Of a stretch of DNA of 64,000 nucleotides, positions 8,506-20,012 are shown in pieces. Positions within the stretch are counted from its first letter, which is position 1; each line of letters begins with the position of its first letter. The notes under the pieces are model-generated. The model was not told where the DNA came from. It did no database searches and saw only the letters and a list, made by a program, of their open reading frames with translations. The DNA is taken from NCBI RefSeq assembly GCF_001692325.1, contig NZ_LXKN01000001.1, positions 62,001 through 126,000 on the forward strand, given 5' to 3'. Origin of the DNA: Rhizobium sp. AC27/96 (GTDB lineage Bacteria > Pseudomonadota > Alphaproteobacteria > Rhizobiales > Rhizobiaceae). Position numbers and translations under genes: made by a program.

Positions 8506-11013
8506 ATGATTTCCACCTATCTTGGTTATACGATCGCAACCAGAGATATGGCCACGTCGCTCAATCAGGTGGCGTCGCAGGCGCAAAACAAGCGCCAGAT
8601 CGACTATTACAATGCCAATATAGGCAAAGTAACGAACGCCGACGACTTCGTGAACAACTATCAGCTATACAGTTATGCCATGGAGGCCTACGGGCTCTCC
8701 GACATGACCTATGCCAAGGCCTTTATGAAACAGGTGCTGACGAGCGACCTCAGCGACTCCACCAGTTTTGCGAACCAGCTGACGGATCCGCGCTACAAGG
8801 AATTCGCCGCCGCGTTCAATTTCGGCACGGGCAGCACGAATACGGCGCAATCCAGCACGCAGGAAGACGATCTGATCGGGCTTTATCAGCAGTCGTTTAC
8901 GAATGAAGAGACCTCCGCCGCCACCGAAACCAGCTATTACAGCCAGAACATCAGCTCCGTGAAGACGGTCGATGACCTGCTCGGCAATAGCAGGCTGAAG
9001 AACTACGTGCTGCAGGCCTACGGCATCGATCCCACGGATGTATCGAATTCGATCCTGAAGCAGATGCTGACGAGCGATCTCAGCGACCCCAACAGCTTCG
9101 TCAATCAGAATGGCGGTGCTGCCGACAAGGCTCTGGTGGCGGAATTCAATTTCAATGCGGACGGCACGGTCAAGACGTCGACGCCGGATAGCGACACGGC
9201 CTACTACCAGGCCAATATCGGCTCGATTACCTCGGTCGATCAGCTGACATCGAACGCGCGGCTGTTCCAGTATGTCAGAACCGCCTTCAACATTCCGGCC
9301 TATATCACCGCCGATCAGTTCAATGCGTCGGCCATGGACGCGACCGCTGCGAGCACGAACGGCCTGACCAGCGTCATGGCCCAATTCAACTTCAAGAGTG
9401 ACGGAACGGTCGCCTCCGGCTCGCAGGCGCAGACATCGGATCAGATAAGCGCCACGGCGGCGGCCTATACCACGAATTATCCCGGTGGCCCGCAGACCCT
9501 CGGCCAGCAGGCCGATGTGATGAGCGCCTATAATTCCACCGTACCCTCGTTCGTGACGAGCGTCGGCGCGGCCGACAATGACCTCTATTACAAGGATCAT
9601 ATCGGCTCGATCACCTCGGTTGACCAGCTGACATCGGACACGCGCCTCTTCAATTACATCAAGACGGCCTATGGCATCGACCCGACCACGCCTGCCGTCG
9701 TTTTCAAGAACGCCTTCGGAGATGCGACGACAGCCTCGATCTTCGGCCTGACGGATGTCGTCGCGGCGTTCAACTTCCAGTCGGACGGCACGCTTGCATC
9801 CGGTGCGACGGCGCAGTCCCAGAGTGAGATCACCGCAGCCTCGACTGCCTATATGAAGAATTATCAGACGTCGCAGTCGAGCCTGACGACCGATGCGGTC
9901 ACCAACTACAAGAACCGCCTTGCCGACGTGAAGACCATCAAGGATTTCTTCACGAGCAACACCGCCGATAGCGACACCACCAATGACAGCATGCCCGAGA
10001 TCTACCAGATGGCGTTGCGCGCCTACGGCATCGGGACGAACGAGGTCACCAAGTCGCAACTGACGAAGATGCTCGAAAGCGACCCCTATGATCCAAAGAG
10101 CTATGTCAGCTCGCTCAAGGATTCCCGCTTTACCGCACTCGTCAAGGCTTTCAACTTCGACAGCTCGGGCAATCTGAAGGCTCCGGTCCAATCCCTGTCG
10201 CAAGCGCAGATCAACGGCTACATCTCCGAATATTCCAGCCGCAGCACCGCCGGCTTGACGGGCGCCGAACTGACCAAGGCCACCAGCGATGCCAAGGACG
10301 CCGGCACCTATTTCGCGACCAACATCGTCAAGGTGAACAGCGTCACGGATCTGCTGGCGGACAGCAAGCTCACGAATTTCGTGCTCACCGCCAACGGCAT
10401 CGATCCGAAAACGGTCGATACGGCGACCCTGAAGAAGGCTTTCGCTTCCGACCCGTCCGATCCGAAGAGCTTCGTCAACACCACCGACGGCGCCAAGTTC
10501 AAGAGCATCGTCGAGGCCTTCAATTTTGATAGCAGCGGCAATCTGACGGACAGCAAACTCGGAACGGCGCAAAACGCCGGCGCACTGTCCCAGACGAATG
10601 ATCTCTACCTGCATCAGACGCTGGAGGACCAGCAAGGCGATACCAATCCCGGCGTACGCCTGGCCCTCTACTTCCAGCGCAAGGCGCCGGATATCAATTC
10701 GGTCTACGACATCATGGGCGATGCGGCGCTCTATCAGGTGATCACGACGACGTACAACCTGCCAAGCTCGATGTCATCGATGGACGTCGATACGCAGGCA
10801 CAGATGCTGGAAAAGTTTGTCAACGTCAGCGATCTGCAGGATCCAACCAAGGTCAATACGCTGCTGCAGCGATTCTCGGCGCTGTACGATATGCAGAACA
10901 ATACGACCTCATCGACGTCGCCGGCCCTATCGATTCTGACCGGTGGCTCTTCCGGCGCCGGCATCAGCGCCGACACGCTGCTTTCGATCGCGCAGCTCTC
11001 CTCGTCGAGATAG
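8506..11013 (+). CDS. Large DUF1217 repeat protein
   Basis: An 835-residue protein with no signal peptide or membrane helix. It consists of seven related blocks of about 70-100 residues, each reading roughly YY-x-x-NI-x-x-V-x-x-x-DDLL, then YVLxAYGID, then a conserved SDPxDPxSFV and AFNFxxDG close. Block starts are near residues 35, 145, 235, 360, 465, 600 and 725, the last one degenerate. This is the DUF1217 pattern; rhizobial relatives occur in or near flagellar clusters, so a secreted or flagellum-related role is possible but not shown here. The start is ATG 8506 with a weak ribosome site. No enzymatic motif is visible. Confidence 0.8.
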   Translation: MISTYLGYTIATRDMATSLNQVASQAQNKRQIDYYNANIGKVTNADDFVNNYQLYSYAMEAYGLSDMTYAKAFMKQVLTSDLSDSTSFANQLTDPRYKEFAAAFNFGTGSTNTAQSSTQEDDLIGLYQQSFTNEETSAATETSYYSQNISSVKTVDDLLGNSRLKNYVLQAYGIDPTDVSNSILKQMLTSDLSDPNSFVNQNGGAADKALVAEFNFNADGTVKTSTPDSDTAYYQANIGSITSVDQLTSNARLFQYVRTAFNIPAYITADQFNASAMDATAASTNGLTSVMAQFNFKSDGTVASGSQAQTSDQISATAAAYTTNYPGGPQTLGQQADVMSAYNSTVPSFVTSVGAADNDLYYKDHIGSITSVDQLTSDTRLFNYIKTAYGIDPTTPAVVFKNAFGDATTASIFGLTDVVAAFNFQSDGTLASGATAQSQSEITAASTAYMKNYQTSQSSLTTDAVTNYKNRLADVKTIKDFFTSNTADSDTTNDSMPEIYQMALRAYGIGTNEVTKSQLTKMLESDPYDPKSYVSSLKDSRFTALVKAFNFDSSGNLKAPVQSLSQAQINGYISEYSSRSTAGLTGAELTKATSDAKDAGTYFATNIVKVNSVTDLLADSKLTNFVLTANGIDPKTVDTATLKKAFASDPSDPKSFVNTTDGAKFKSIVEAFNFDSSGNLTDSKLGTAQNAGALSQTNDLYLHQTLEDQQGDTNPGVRLALYFQRKAPDINSVYDIMGDAALYQVITTTYNLPSSMSSMDVDTQAQMLEKFVNVSDLQDPTKVNTLLQRFSALYDMQNNTTSSTSPALSILTGGSSGAGISADTLLSIAQLSSSR

Positions 11014-11040
11014 CCTATCATTAAAAAATATGGCCTGCCT

Positions 11041-11066
11041 CTTTGCCGCGTTTCCACGCGGCAAAG
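11041..11066 (+). terminator. Hairpin downstream of the DUF1217 gene
   Basis: An 11-bp perfect inverted repeat (arms 11041-11051 and 11056-11066, loop TTCC) lies 27 bases after the stop. The following sequence is not T-rich, so this is a moderate candidate. Confidence 0.45.
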
Positions 11067-11230
11067 CTGTTGCTGCGCGCCTCTTTCACCGGGATTTCCG
11101 ATGTTGTTCGGCTAACACAGTGAGGGCGAAATGAGAGCTTTCAGGGGGGATAGGAAGGAACTTATTAACCATCCTTGCCCTATTCGATTGAGTAGCCATC
11201 GGCAATATCAATGACTGGGTTGCAGGTCTT

Positions 11231-14203
<2,973 letters not shown>

Positions 14204-14250
14204 TATAGCAGGGGGTTGACGCTAGCCGCGCCCGCCGCGGAGAGTGTGCA

Positions 14251-14298
14251 CCCCCCTCTGTCACTTTTGTGACATCTCCCCCACAAGGGGGGAGATTG
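14251..14298. repeat. 48-bp inverted repeat, left arm
   Basis: This arm reads CCCCCCTCTGTCAC...GGGGGGAGATTG. Its reverse complement recurs at 14391-14438 with one mismatch in 48 bases. Each arm is itself partly palindromic (TGTCAC/GTGACA and CTCCCCC/GGGGGGAG). It sits between the converging ftsK and MOSC genes. Confidence 0.85.
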
Positions 14299-14390
14299 GT
14301 AACCCGCAGCGCGTACTCGCCTCAAACAAGCATCTCACCCGCAGAAACCAAAGTGTGACGACTTAGTGAGGTCGGACGGCATACTCCCAG

Positions 14391-14438
14391 CAATCTCCCC
14401 CCTTGTGGGGGAGATGTCACGAAAGTGACAGAGGGGGG
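14391..14438. repeat. 48-bp inverted repeat, right arm
   Basis: Reverse-complement partner of 14251-14298, separated by 92 bases. The pair could form a long cruciform or an mRNA hairpin in either transcript and may act as a bidirectional terminator. Confidence 0.85.
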
Positions 14439-14488
14439 TATCAGACGCTCGGCATACTCAAGACTAACTTCTCTTCAAACGGAGCGCA

Positions 14489-15040
14489 TCAGACGCGCTC
14501 GAGCTTCGCATGCGGCAAGGGCGGCAACTCGACCCGGACGGTGTCGTCAGCCTGCACCCGGCCGCCCTGCGAGACAATGCCCATGATGCCGGCCTTGCGG
14601 ACCAAACCGCCATCCGCATCCTTGTCGAGCACCGCATGCAGCAAGCCCTTCTGGAAATCGTCGATCTGCTTGCAGGGGTTGCGCAGGCCGGTTACCTCGA
14701 CGATCGCGTCGTCGCCGATATGCAGGCGTGTGCCTTGGGGCAGTGAAAGCAGATCGAGCCCTCTGGTCACGATGTTTTCACCCATGTCGCCCGGAGCAAC
14801 GGAAAACCCTTTCTCGGTGAGTTCGGCGAACAGCTCTTCGTGGATGATGTGCACCTGGCGCAGATTGGGTTGCGTCGGATCGACCGCGACGCGAGAACGG
14901 TGCTTTACCGTGACCCCCATATGCGCGTCACCTTCGACACCGAGCCCCGTCAGCAGTCGAATGTGATCCTTCGTCTGCTTGCTGAACCCGTGCACGCCGC
15001 TGCTGCTGACCGATGTCACATATATGCGCTTGTCGCCCAT
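14489..15040 (-). CDS. MOSC domain-containing protein
   Basis: A 183-residue protein of the MOSC (molybdenum cofactor sulfurase C-terminal) superfamily, related to YiiM-type proteins that handle activated sulfur or reduce N-hydroxylated compounds with molybdenum cofactor. Family features are VEGDAHMG near the N-terminus, GENIVTRGLDLLSLPQGTRLHIGD, and the conserved cysteine in TGLRNPCKQID. The start MGDKRIYV at 15040 has GGAAGGG just upstream; longer in-frame starts exist to 15061. It is divergent from a GntR/UTRA regulator with a perfect palindrome between them, so it is a likely target of that regulator. Confidence 0.85.
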   Translation of the reverse strand: MGDKRIYVTSVSSSGVHGFSKQTKDHIRLLTGLGVEGDAHMGVTVKHRSRVAVDPTQPNLRQVHIIHEELFAELTEKGFSVAPGDMGENIVTRGLDLLSLPQGTRLHIGDDAIVEVTGLRNPCKQIDDFQKGLLHAVLDKDADGGLVRKAGIMGIVSQGGRVQADDTVRVELPPLPHAKLERV

Positions 15041-15074
15041 GCCGAACCCTTCCATAAACAATCCAGATCTTTAT

Positions 15075-15094
15075 AAATTGGTATATACCAATTT
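15075..15094. promoter_or_regulatory. Candidate GntR-family operator
   Basis: AAATTGGTATATACCAATTT, a perfect 20-bp palindrome, lies 34 bases before the MOSC start and 18 bases before the regulator start. The TGGTATATACCA core matches the known style of HutC/PhnF-subfamily operators. Confidence 0.8.
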
Positions 15095-15112
15095 CAAGGC
15101 GACAATATTGTG

Positions 15113-15847
15113 ATGGACGAGAAAAATCGACAGGGCAAAGGCGTAAAAGCGGGGGCTGGCTGGGCGACCGTAGCTGATGAATTGCGGAGCGCCATCGACA
15201 AGGGTAAGCATGCGCCGGGCGTCCGGCTGCCGAGCGAGCGTGCCCTGTCGGAACAGTTTGGTGTCTCGCGGGTGACGATGCGGCGCGCAATTGCCGAGCT
15301 GGAGGGGGAGGGATTGCTGCGCGTCGCGCGTGGTAGCGGCGCCTATGTCCGCGCCGACATGCCCGTTCGTTTCCAGCTGGGCGACAAGGTGCGGTTCGGC
15401 AAGGATCTGACCGCGAGGGACGCAAACCTCACCCGCAAGGTTTTCTCGACCAGGGAAATTCCAGCCAGTGCCGATATCGCGACGAGACTCAATCTGCAGC
15501 CGGGCGAAATGGTGCTGGAAATGTGTGTGGTTGCCTATGCCGACGAACTTCCCGTCTCTGTGGTCTTGCGCATTTGTTCGGCCGCGCGTTTTCCCGGGTT
15601 GGCGGAGAAGTTCGCTGCATTCGGCTCGTTCACGGCGGCGCTGAAGGATTACGGTGTGACGGACTATTGGCGCCGCTCCACCGACATCACGGCGCGGATG
15701 CCGACGGAGGTCGAGGCACGCCTCCTGCAGCAATCGCGCCTGACGCCGGTTCTCGCCTATGCCGGCGAAGACATCGATGCCGGTGGCACGATCATTTCGT
15801 GCCAGATCGGCTGCTTCGCCTCGGAGCGGGTCGTGGTGACCGTTTAA
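15113..15847 (+). CDS. GntR family transcriptional regulator with UTRA domain (HutC/PhnF-like)
   Basis: A 244-residue one-component regulator. The winged helix-turn-helix spans about 18-85 and has the family signature LPSERALSEQFGVSRVTMRRAIAELEG, ending in GLLRVARGSGAYV. The C-terminal two thirds form a UTRA ligand-binding fold (MVLEMCVVAYADELPVSV). ATG 15113 is used; a GTG directly before it is also possible. The palindrome in its own promoter region implies autoregulation and control of the divergent MOSC gene. The effector is unknown. Confidence 0.88.
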   Translation: MDEKNRQGKGVKAGAGWATVADELRSAIDKGKHAPGVRLPSERALSEQFGVSRVTMRRAIAELEGEGLLRVARGSGAYVRADMPVRFQLGDKVRFGKDLTARDANLTRKVFSTREIPASADIATRLNLQPGEMVLEMCVVAYADELPVSVVLRICSAARFPGLAEKFAAFGSFTAALKDYGVTDYWRRSTDITARMPTEVEARLLQQSRLTPVLAYAGEDIDAGGTIISCQIGCFASERVVVTV

Positions 15848-15862
15848 GGCCGCTGATTGAAC

Positions 15863-17290
15863 TCAGGCCTTCAAAACCTTCCCCGGGTTCATGATCCCTG
15901 CCGGGTCAAACGCTGTCTTGATCCGGCGCATCAGGTCCATCTCGATATCCGAGCGGATGGAAGCCAGTTCGTCACGCTTCAGCTGACCGATGCCGTGCTC
16001 GGCTGAGATCGAGCCGCCATGCTGCAGCACCAGCCCGTGCACGATCTCGTTCATCTCATGCCAGCGGCCGATGAACTCGTCCTTGTCGGCGCCGACAGGC
16101 TGCGAGATGTTGTAGTGGATATTGCCGTCGCCCATATGGCCGAAGGCGCAGATGCGCGCGCCGGGCAGAGCGGCCATAACGGCCGTTTCGGCCTCGGCCA
16201 TGAATTGCGGTACCTGCGCGACTGGCACGGAAACATCGTGCTTGATCGAGCCGCCTTCCGGCTTCTGCGCGTCCGACATGCTCTCGCGCATGTGCCAGAT
16301 CGCCTTCTGCTGCGCTTCCGAGCTGGCGATGGTGGCATCCTGGATCAGGCCGTCTTCGTAGCCCTGTTCCAGCAGCGTCATCATCATCCGCTCGGCGGTT
16401 TCGGCCGAATCCGAGGTCGAGATATCGATCAGCACATACCAGGGATGCACCGTTTCCAGCGGATCGCGCACGCCGGGGATATGGCGCTCGGTGAATTCGA
16501 CGCCAAGGCGCGGCATCAGCTCGAAGCCGGTCAGCGCCGTGCCGCAGAGGCCGGAAGCGTTCTTGAACAGCGTCAGCGCGTCATCGACCGACTGCAGCCC
16601 GGCAAAGGCGACCTGATGGCCGAGCGGTTGCGGGAAGAGCTTCAGCACCGCGCCGGTGATGACGCCAAGCGTGCCTTCGGCGCCGATGAAGAGATCGCGC
16701 AGATCGTAGCCGGTATTGTCCTTCTTCAGGCGGCGTAATCCGTTCCAGATCTCGCCTGTGGGCAGCACCACTTCGAGGCCGAGGCAAAGCTGGCGCATAT
16801 TGCCATAGGCAAGAACCGCCGTGCCGCCGGCATTGGTGGAGAGGTTGCCGGCGATGCGGCACGAGCCTTCCGAGCCGAGCGACAGCGGAAACATACGGCC
16901 ATGCTCAGCCGCCGCCTTGTGCACATCCGCCAGAATGCAGCCGCCATCGACGATCATGGTATTGCCGACCGGATCGATATCGCGAACGCGGTTCATGCGC
17001 TCCAGCGACAGGATGATGTCGGAGCCGCCTTCGCGCGGTGTCTGACCGCCGACAAGGCCGGTATTGCCGGTCTGCGGCACGATGGCCGTGCCTGTCTCGC
17101 TGGCAAGCTTGAGGATCGCCGAGACCTCCTCCACCGAGCTGGGCTTCAGCAGCATCGGCGAAGCACCATGGTAGAGCCCACGGTTCTCGACCAGATGCGG
17201 CGCAATCTCCGCCGCATCTCGCACGGCATGTTTCTCGCCAACGATCGCAGCGAAGCGGTCGAGAAGGGCTGAAGAGGGGGCAGAGCTCAT
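15863..17290 (-). CDS. FAD-binding 2-hydroxyacid oxidase/dehydrogenase (GlcD/D2HGDH-like)
   Basis: A 475-residue flavoprotein of the VAO/PCMH family that oxidises a D-2-hydroxyacid such as D-2-hydroxyglutarate, D-lactate or glycolate. The FAD-binding part (about 45-220) contains VPQTGNTGLVGGQTP and GNLSTNAGGTAVLAYGN. The C-terminal domain has the metal/substrate motifs FGHMGDGNIHYN and SAEHGIGQLKRDEL. Length is normal. It lies 36 bases downstream of tsaC on the same strand and is probably co-transcribed. Specificity within the family cannot be settled by eye. Confidence 0.88.
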   Translation of the reverse strand: MSSAPSSALLDRFAAIVGEKHAVRDAAEIAPHLVENRGLYHGASPMLLKPSSVEEVSAILKLASETGTAIVPQTGNTGLVGGQTPREGGSDIILSLERMNRVRDIDPVGNTMIVDGGCILADVHKAAAEHGRMFPLSLGSEGSCRIAGNLSTNAGGTAVLAYGNMRQLCLGLEVVLPTGEIWNGLRRLKKDNTGYDLRDLFIGAEGTLGVITGAVLKLFPQPLGHQVAFAGLQSVDDALTLFKNASGLCGTALTGFELMPRLGVEFTERHIPGVRDPLETVHPWYVLIDISTSDSAETAERMMMTLLEQGYEDGLIQDATIASSEAQQKAIWHMRESMSDAQKPEGGSIKHDVSVPVAQVPQFMAEAETAVMAALPGARICAFGHMGDGNIHYNISQPVGADKDEFIGRWHEMNEIVHGLVLQHGGSISAEHGIGQLKRDELASIRSDIEMDLMRRIKTAFDPAGIMNPGKVLKA

Positions 17291-17326
17291 GGCGTATCCT
17301 TTGCCGATAGAGTGTCGGGCCGATTT

Positions 17327-18301
17327 TTAATCTCTGGGTGCTGCCGCACGGCGCAGCCGGTCGTTGATGGCCTCGCCGAGGCCCTCGTCGGGAATATGCG
17401 AAAAGGCGATCGTCGCGGCACCTGTGGCGTCGGCGCGTTTCATGAAGTCGAAGAGGTTTGCCGCGGCTTCCGAAAGATCGCCCGTGGCGCTCAGGTCGAG
17501 CACGGCAATGGCGCTTTCGATACCGGCAATGTCAGGGCTTCCGAAGCGGATCAGCGTTTCGTCGGCCGCAACCTCTGTCGCATCGAGCCGCACCGCCGCG
17601 CCGGGCGCATAATGCGATGCGAGCATGCCGGGGGCTTCGATGGCGGCCGAGGCCTTTTTCTTGCGCTTCAGCGCCTTGTCCGCCACACGCTCGATCTCGC
17701 GCGCCGCCAATCCGCCTGGCCGCAACAGCCGCAGCTCGCCGTCCTCCACCTTGACGATGGTCGACTCGACACCGACGATGGAGGCGCCGGCGTCGAGGAT
17801 CAGCGTGATCCGCTCGCCGAGGTCGTCATCGACATGGTCGGCGCTGGTGGCGCTGATCTTGCCCGACGTATTGGCGCTCGGGGCGGCAAGAGGGCGTCCG
17901 AAGGCGCGGATCAGCTCGCCGGCAAAGCCCTGCGGCACGCGGATGCCGACGCTATCGAGACCGGCGGTCGCCAGCGGATGGATGCCGCTGTCGGGTCTGA
18001 GCGGCAGCACCAGCGTCAGCGGGCCTGGCCAGAAGGCTTCCGCCAACTTGCGGGAGATGGGATCGAAGATCGCATAGCGTTCGGCCATGGCGAGATCGCT
18101 CATATGGCAAATGAGCGGGTTGAAGCGCGGCCGTCCCTTGGTTTCGTAGATCCGGGTGATGGCAGCCGGGTTGGTGGCATCGGCTGCAAGGCCGTAGACC
18201 GTCTCCGTTGGCAACCCGATCGGCAGACCCTCGGCAAGCGTTGCCGAGGCGACATCTAACGCCGTTTGCGGGTCTTCGAGAATGTCTATGTGTCGTGCCA
18301 T
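17327..18301 (-). CDS. tsaC: L-threonylcarbamoyladenylate synthase (Sua5/TsaC)
   Basis: This enzyme makes threonylcarbamoyl-AMP from threonine, bicarbonate and ATP, the first step of the essential t6A37 tRNA modification. At 324 residues it is the long Sua5 type: a YrdC domain (about 10-195; LPTETVYGLAADA, KGRPRFNPLICH, SANTSGKIS) followed by a Sua5 C-terminal domain (about 220-320; LASHYAPGAAVRLD). It precedes the FAD oxidase gene on the same strand with a short gap. The symbol sua5 could equally be used. Confidence 0.92.
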   Translation of the reverse strand: MARHIDILEDPQTALDVASATLAEGLPIGLPTETVYGLAADATNPAAITRIYETKGRPRFNPLICHMSDLAMAERYAIFDPISRKLAEAFWPGPLTLVLPLRPDSGIHPLATAGLDSVGIRVPQGFAGELIRAFGRPLAAPSANTSGKISATSADHVDDDLGERITLILDAGASIVGVESTIVKVEDGELRLLRPGGLAAREIERVADKALKRKKKASAAIEAPGMLASHYAPGAAVRLDATEVAADETLIRFGSPDIAGIESAIAVLDLSATGDLSEAAANLFDFMKRADATGAATIAFSHIPDEGLGEAINDRLRRAAAPRD

Positions 18302-18359
18302 GGCCTGCCCGTTTGCAGTTCAGGCCGTTCTTATGCTTTTCAAGTTTTCGGATCAATCA

Positions 18360-18977
18360 TCAAAGCTGGCGAATGATGTCGCGAAGCTGTTCGTTGCGCG
18401 CGCCGAGCAAGAGGACGTTACGGACGGCGATCTGCGGATCATGCGTGTGGAACAGCACGCCGTTGCCGCGAATGTCGCGATTGATCGTCAGCTTCTTGTC
18501 TTCCGCCTCCTTGCCCGGATGGATGGCGACGGCGAAATACATCCGCGAATATTTCAGGCTGATATCCTCGAAGAAATTCTCTTCCTGGCCGATGCGGGCA
18601 AAGAAGTTCGCAATGTAGAAGGCCCAGTTCACCTCTTCATATCGAGCGAATTGCGTGCGCGCCGCTGTTACGTGGCAATAGCCGAGATGCGGCGTGTCCT
18701 TCAGCGTGTGATGAAAGATGAGCTTCGGAAAACGAATAGACTTATGAAAGCCGTTGAGCCGGTCATGGGTCATTTCCCCGGCATTCCGCAGTTTCTGCGC
18801 GGTCTGCTCGGCGACCTCCTGGTGGGTCATGTATCGCCGCTCTTCGGCAAGCCAATGTGGCCTGTCGCGGTTGATGCGACCGGTGCGCAGGAATTCGCTA
18901 TGCCCCGTTGTCGATACCGCCGGTATCGGCTCGGGGTCGGCGGGCTTCCCAGCGTCGAAATATCTGAGTTTGGCCAT
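18360..18977 (-). CDS. Conserved hypothetical protein of Rhizobiales
   Basis: A 205-residue soluble protein that I associate with an uncharacterised rhizobial family (possibly DUF6656; from memory, not checked). Visible features are a basic N-terminal half, a histidine/aromatic stretch (IRFPKLIFHHTLKDTPHLGYCHVTAA), and a segment conserved for structure (VNWAFYIANFFARIGQEENFF). There is no signal peptide, membrane helix or known catalytic motif. It may share a transcript with tsaC, 58 bases downstream. It is divergent from the ACT-domain gene across about 100 bp. Confidence 0.6.
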   Translation of the reverse strand: MAKLRYFDAGKPADPEPIPAVSTTGHSEFLRTGRINRDRPHWLAEERRYMTHQEVAEQTAQKLRNAGEMTHDRLNGFHKSIRFPKLIFHHTLKDTPHLGYCHVTAARTQFARYEEVNWAFYIANFFARIGQEENFFEDISLKYSRMYFAVAIHPGKEAEDKKLTINRDIRGNGVLFHTHDPQIAVRNVLLLGARNEQLRDIIRQL

Positions 18978-19079
18978 GCCGGGTCTCGCTATAGAGGTCT
19001 GGAGACTGCATGATAGCTAGTCTTGCTTGAGCCGGGCTTAACGGCGCCGGTTGCAAATCCCCGAGGAGGCCAAAACAAG

Positions 19080-19493
19080 ATGTCCGGAATTACCGATCTC
19101 AATCTGCTGCTTTCCGGCATGAGGCCGAATCTTGTCGAGGGTGAATTCGTCTATTGCACCGTTCCATCGTCGACATTGGCCGATTATATTCATCTGGAGC
19201 CGGTCGGTTTTTTCCGAGAACGGGAGGGAGCGACCCTGATCCTGCCGCTGGAGGCCGCGCGGCAGGCCGGGTTTCCGATAGCGCCCTCGATGCGCATGAT
19301 CACGCTCGATGTCCATTCCTCGCTGGAGGCTGTCGGCCTCACCGCAGCCTTCGCCACGGCCCTCGGAAATGCGGGCATCAGCGCCAATGTCGTCGCTGCC
19401 TATTACCACGACCATATCTTCGTTCCGGCTGCCGATGCCGACCGTGCAATGGCGGCGCTGCAGGCACTTTCGGCGGCGCAAGCGACCCCTTGA
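19080..19493 (+). CDS. ACT domain-containing protein
   Basis: A 137-residue protein of the small stand-alone ACT family that includes CASTOR-type amino-acid-sensing folds. ITLDVHSSLEAVGLTAAFATALGNAGIS followed by YYHDHIFVP is the conserved ACT half, preceded by a segment found in the same family (LLSGMRPNLVEGEFVYCTV). It probably binds a small ligand such as an amino acid. ATG 19080 lies 10 bases after a strong GAGGAGG ribosome site. It has a ~100-bp promoter region shared with a divergent gene. The role is unknown. Confidence 0.75.
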   Translation: MSGITDLNLLLSGMRPNLVEGEFVYCTVPSSTLADYIHLEPVGFFREREGATLILPLEAARQAGFPIAPSMRMITLDVHSSLEAVGLTAAFATALGNAGISANVVAAYYHDHIFVPAADADRAMAALQALSAAQATP

Positions 19494-19717
19494 TTATCGG
19501 AGATCAACCGCATTGTCGCAATCAGGATAAAGCGTCATTAACGCGAAGCTTAGCGACGACAATCTCCATATCTGCCGCGAGTTCATAAGGGCTTGAATTC
19601 CCTTCCTATATTGCCTCTCTCCACAAACGTCCCGCGGTTCCGTTTCATCTGTCGTCAATTTCGAAGCCGATGTCGCATTGTAGCGCAGCCGCTGACGGGG
19701 CCGGGAGTTATGATGTT

Positions 19718-19900
19718 ACCAATCTCAAGGTGCCGTCTGCTAGGGAGACGGAGAATTGGGAAGCCGGTCAAAATCCGGCGCTGCCCCCGCAACGGTGGTG
19801 GAGTGAGGCATGGCGAATAAAGCCACTGGGTCGGCCGACCTGGGAAGGTGCCATGGGGTCCTGGAAACAGGGCCGCTCCAGAGCCCGGAAACCAGCCTTG
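19718..19900 (+). promoter_or_regulatory. Cobalamin (B12) riboswitch
   Basis: The diagnostic blocks appear in order: AAGGTGCCG (19727), GGGAAGCCGGTC, AATCCGGCGCTGCCCCCGC with CAACGGT (the B12 box), AAGCCACTGGG, CTGGGAAGGTGCC, and GAGCCCGGAAACCAGCC (to 19897). The spacing fits a class-I adenosylcobalamin aptamer. About 110 bases separate it from the gbcA-like start; hairpins at about 19919-19939 and 19950-19972 could form the expression platform. Such riboswitches normally switch genes off when cobalamin is plentiful. The 19494-19717 stretch upstream must hold the promoter, but no clear -35/-10 pair was picked out. Confidence 0.93.
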
Positions 19901-20012
19901 GGGAAATTCGGTTTACTGACCGCGGCGGGCGGTCGGGACATTGCTTCAGGCCGCTCCCAAACGGCCTTGCATGTCCTTCGTCCGTTTCCCGGTAACGCGC
20001 AAGGATAGGCAA

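Noticed and set aside
8665..10635. A 656-codon open frame on the minus strand inside the DUF1217 gene
   Set aside because: Shadow of a repetitive coding sequence; the apparent repeats mirror the sense-strand repeats and there is no ribosome site.
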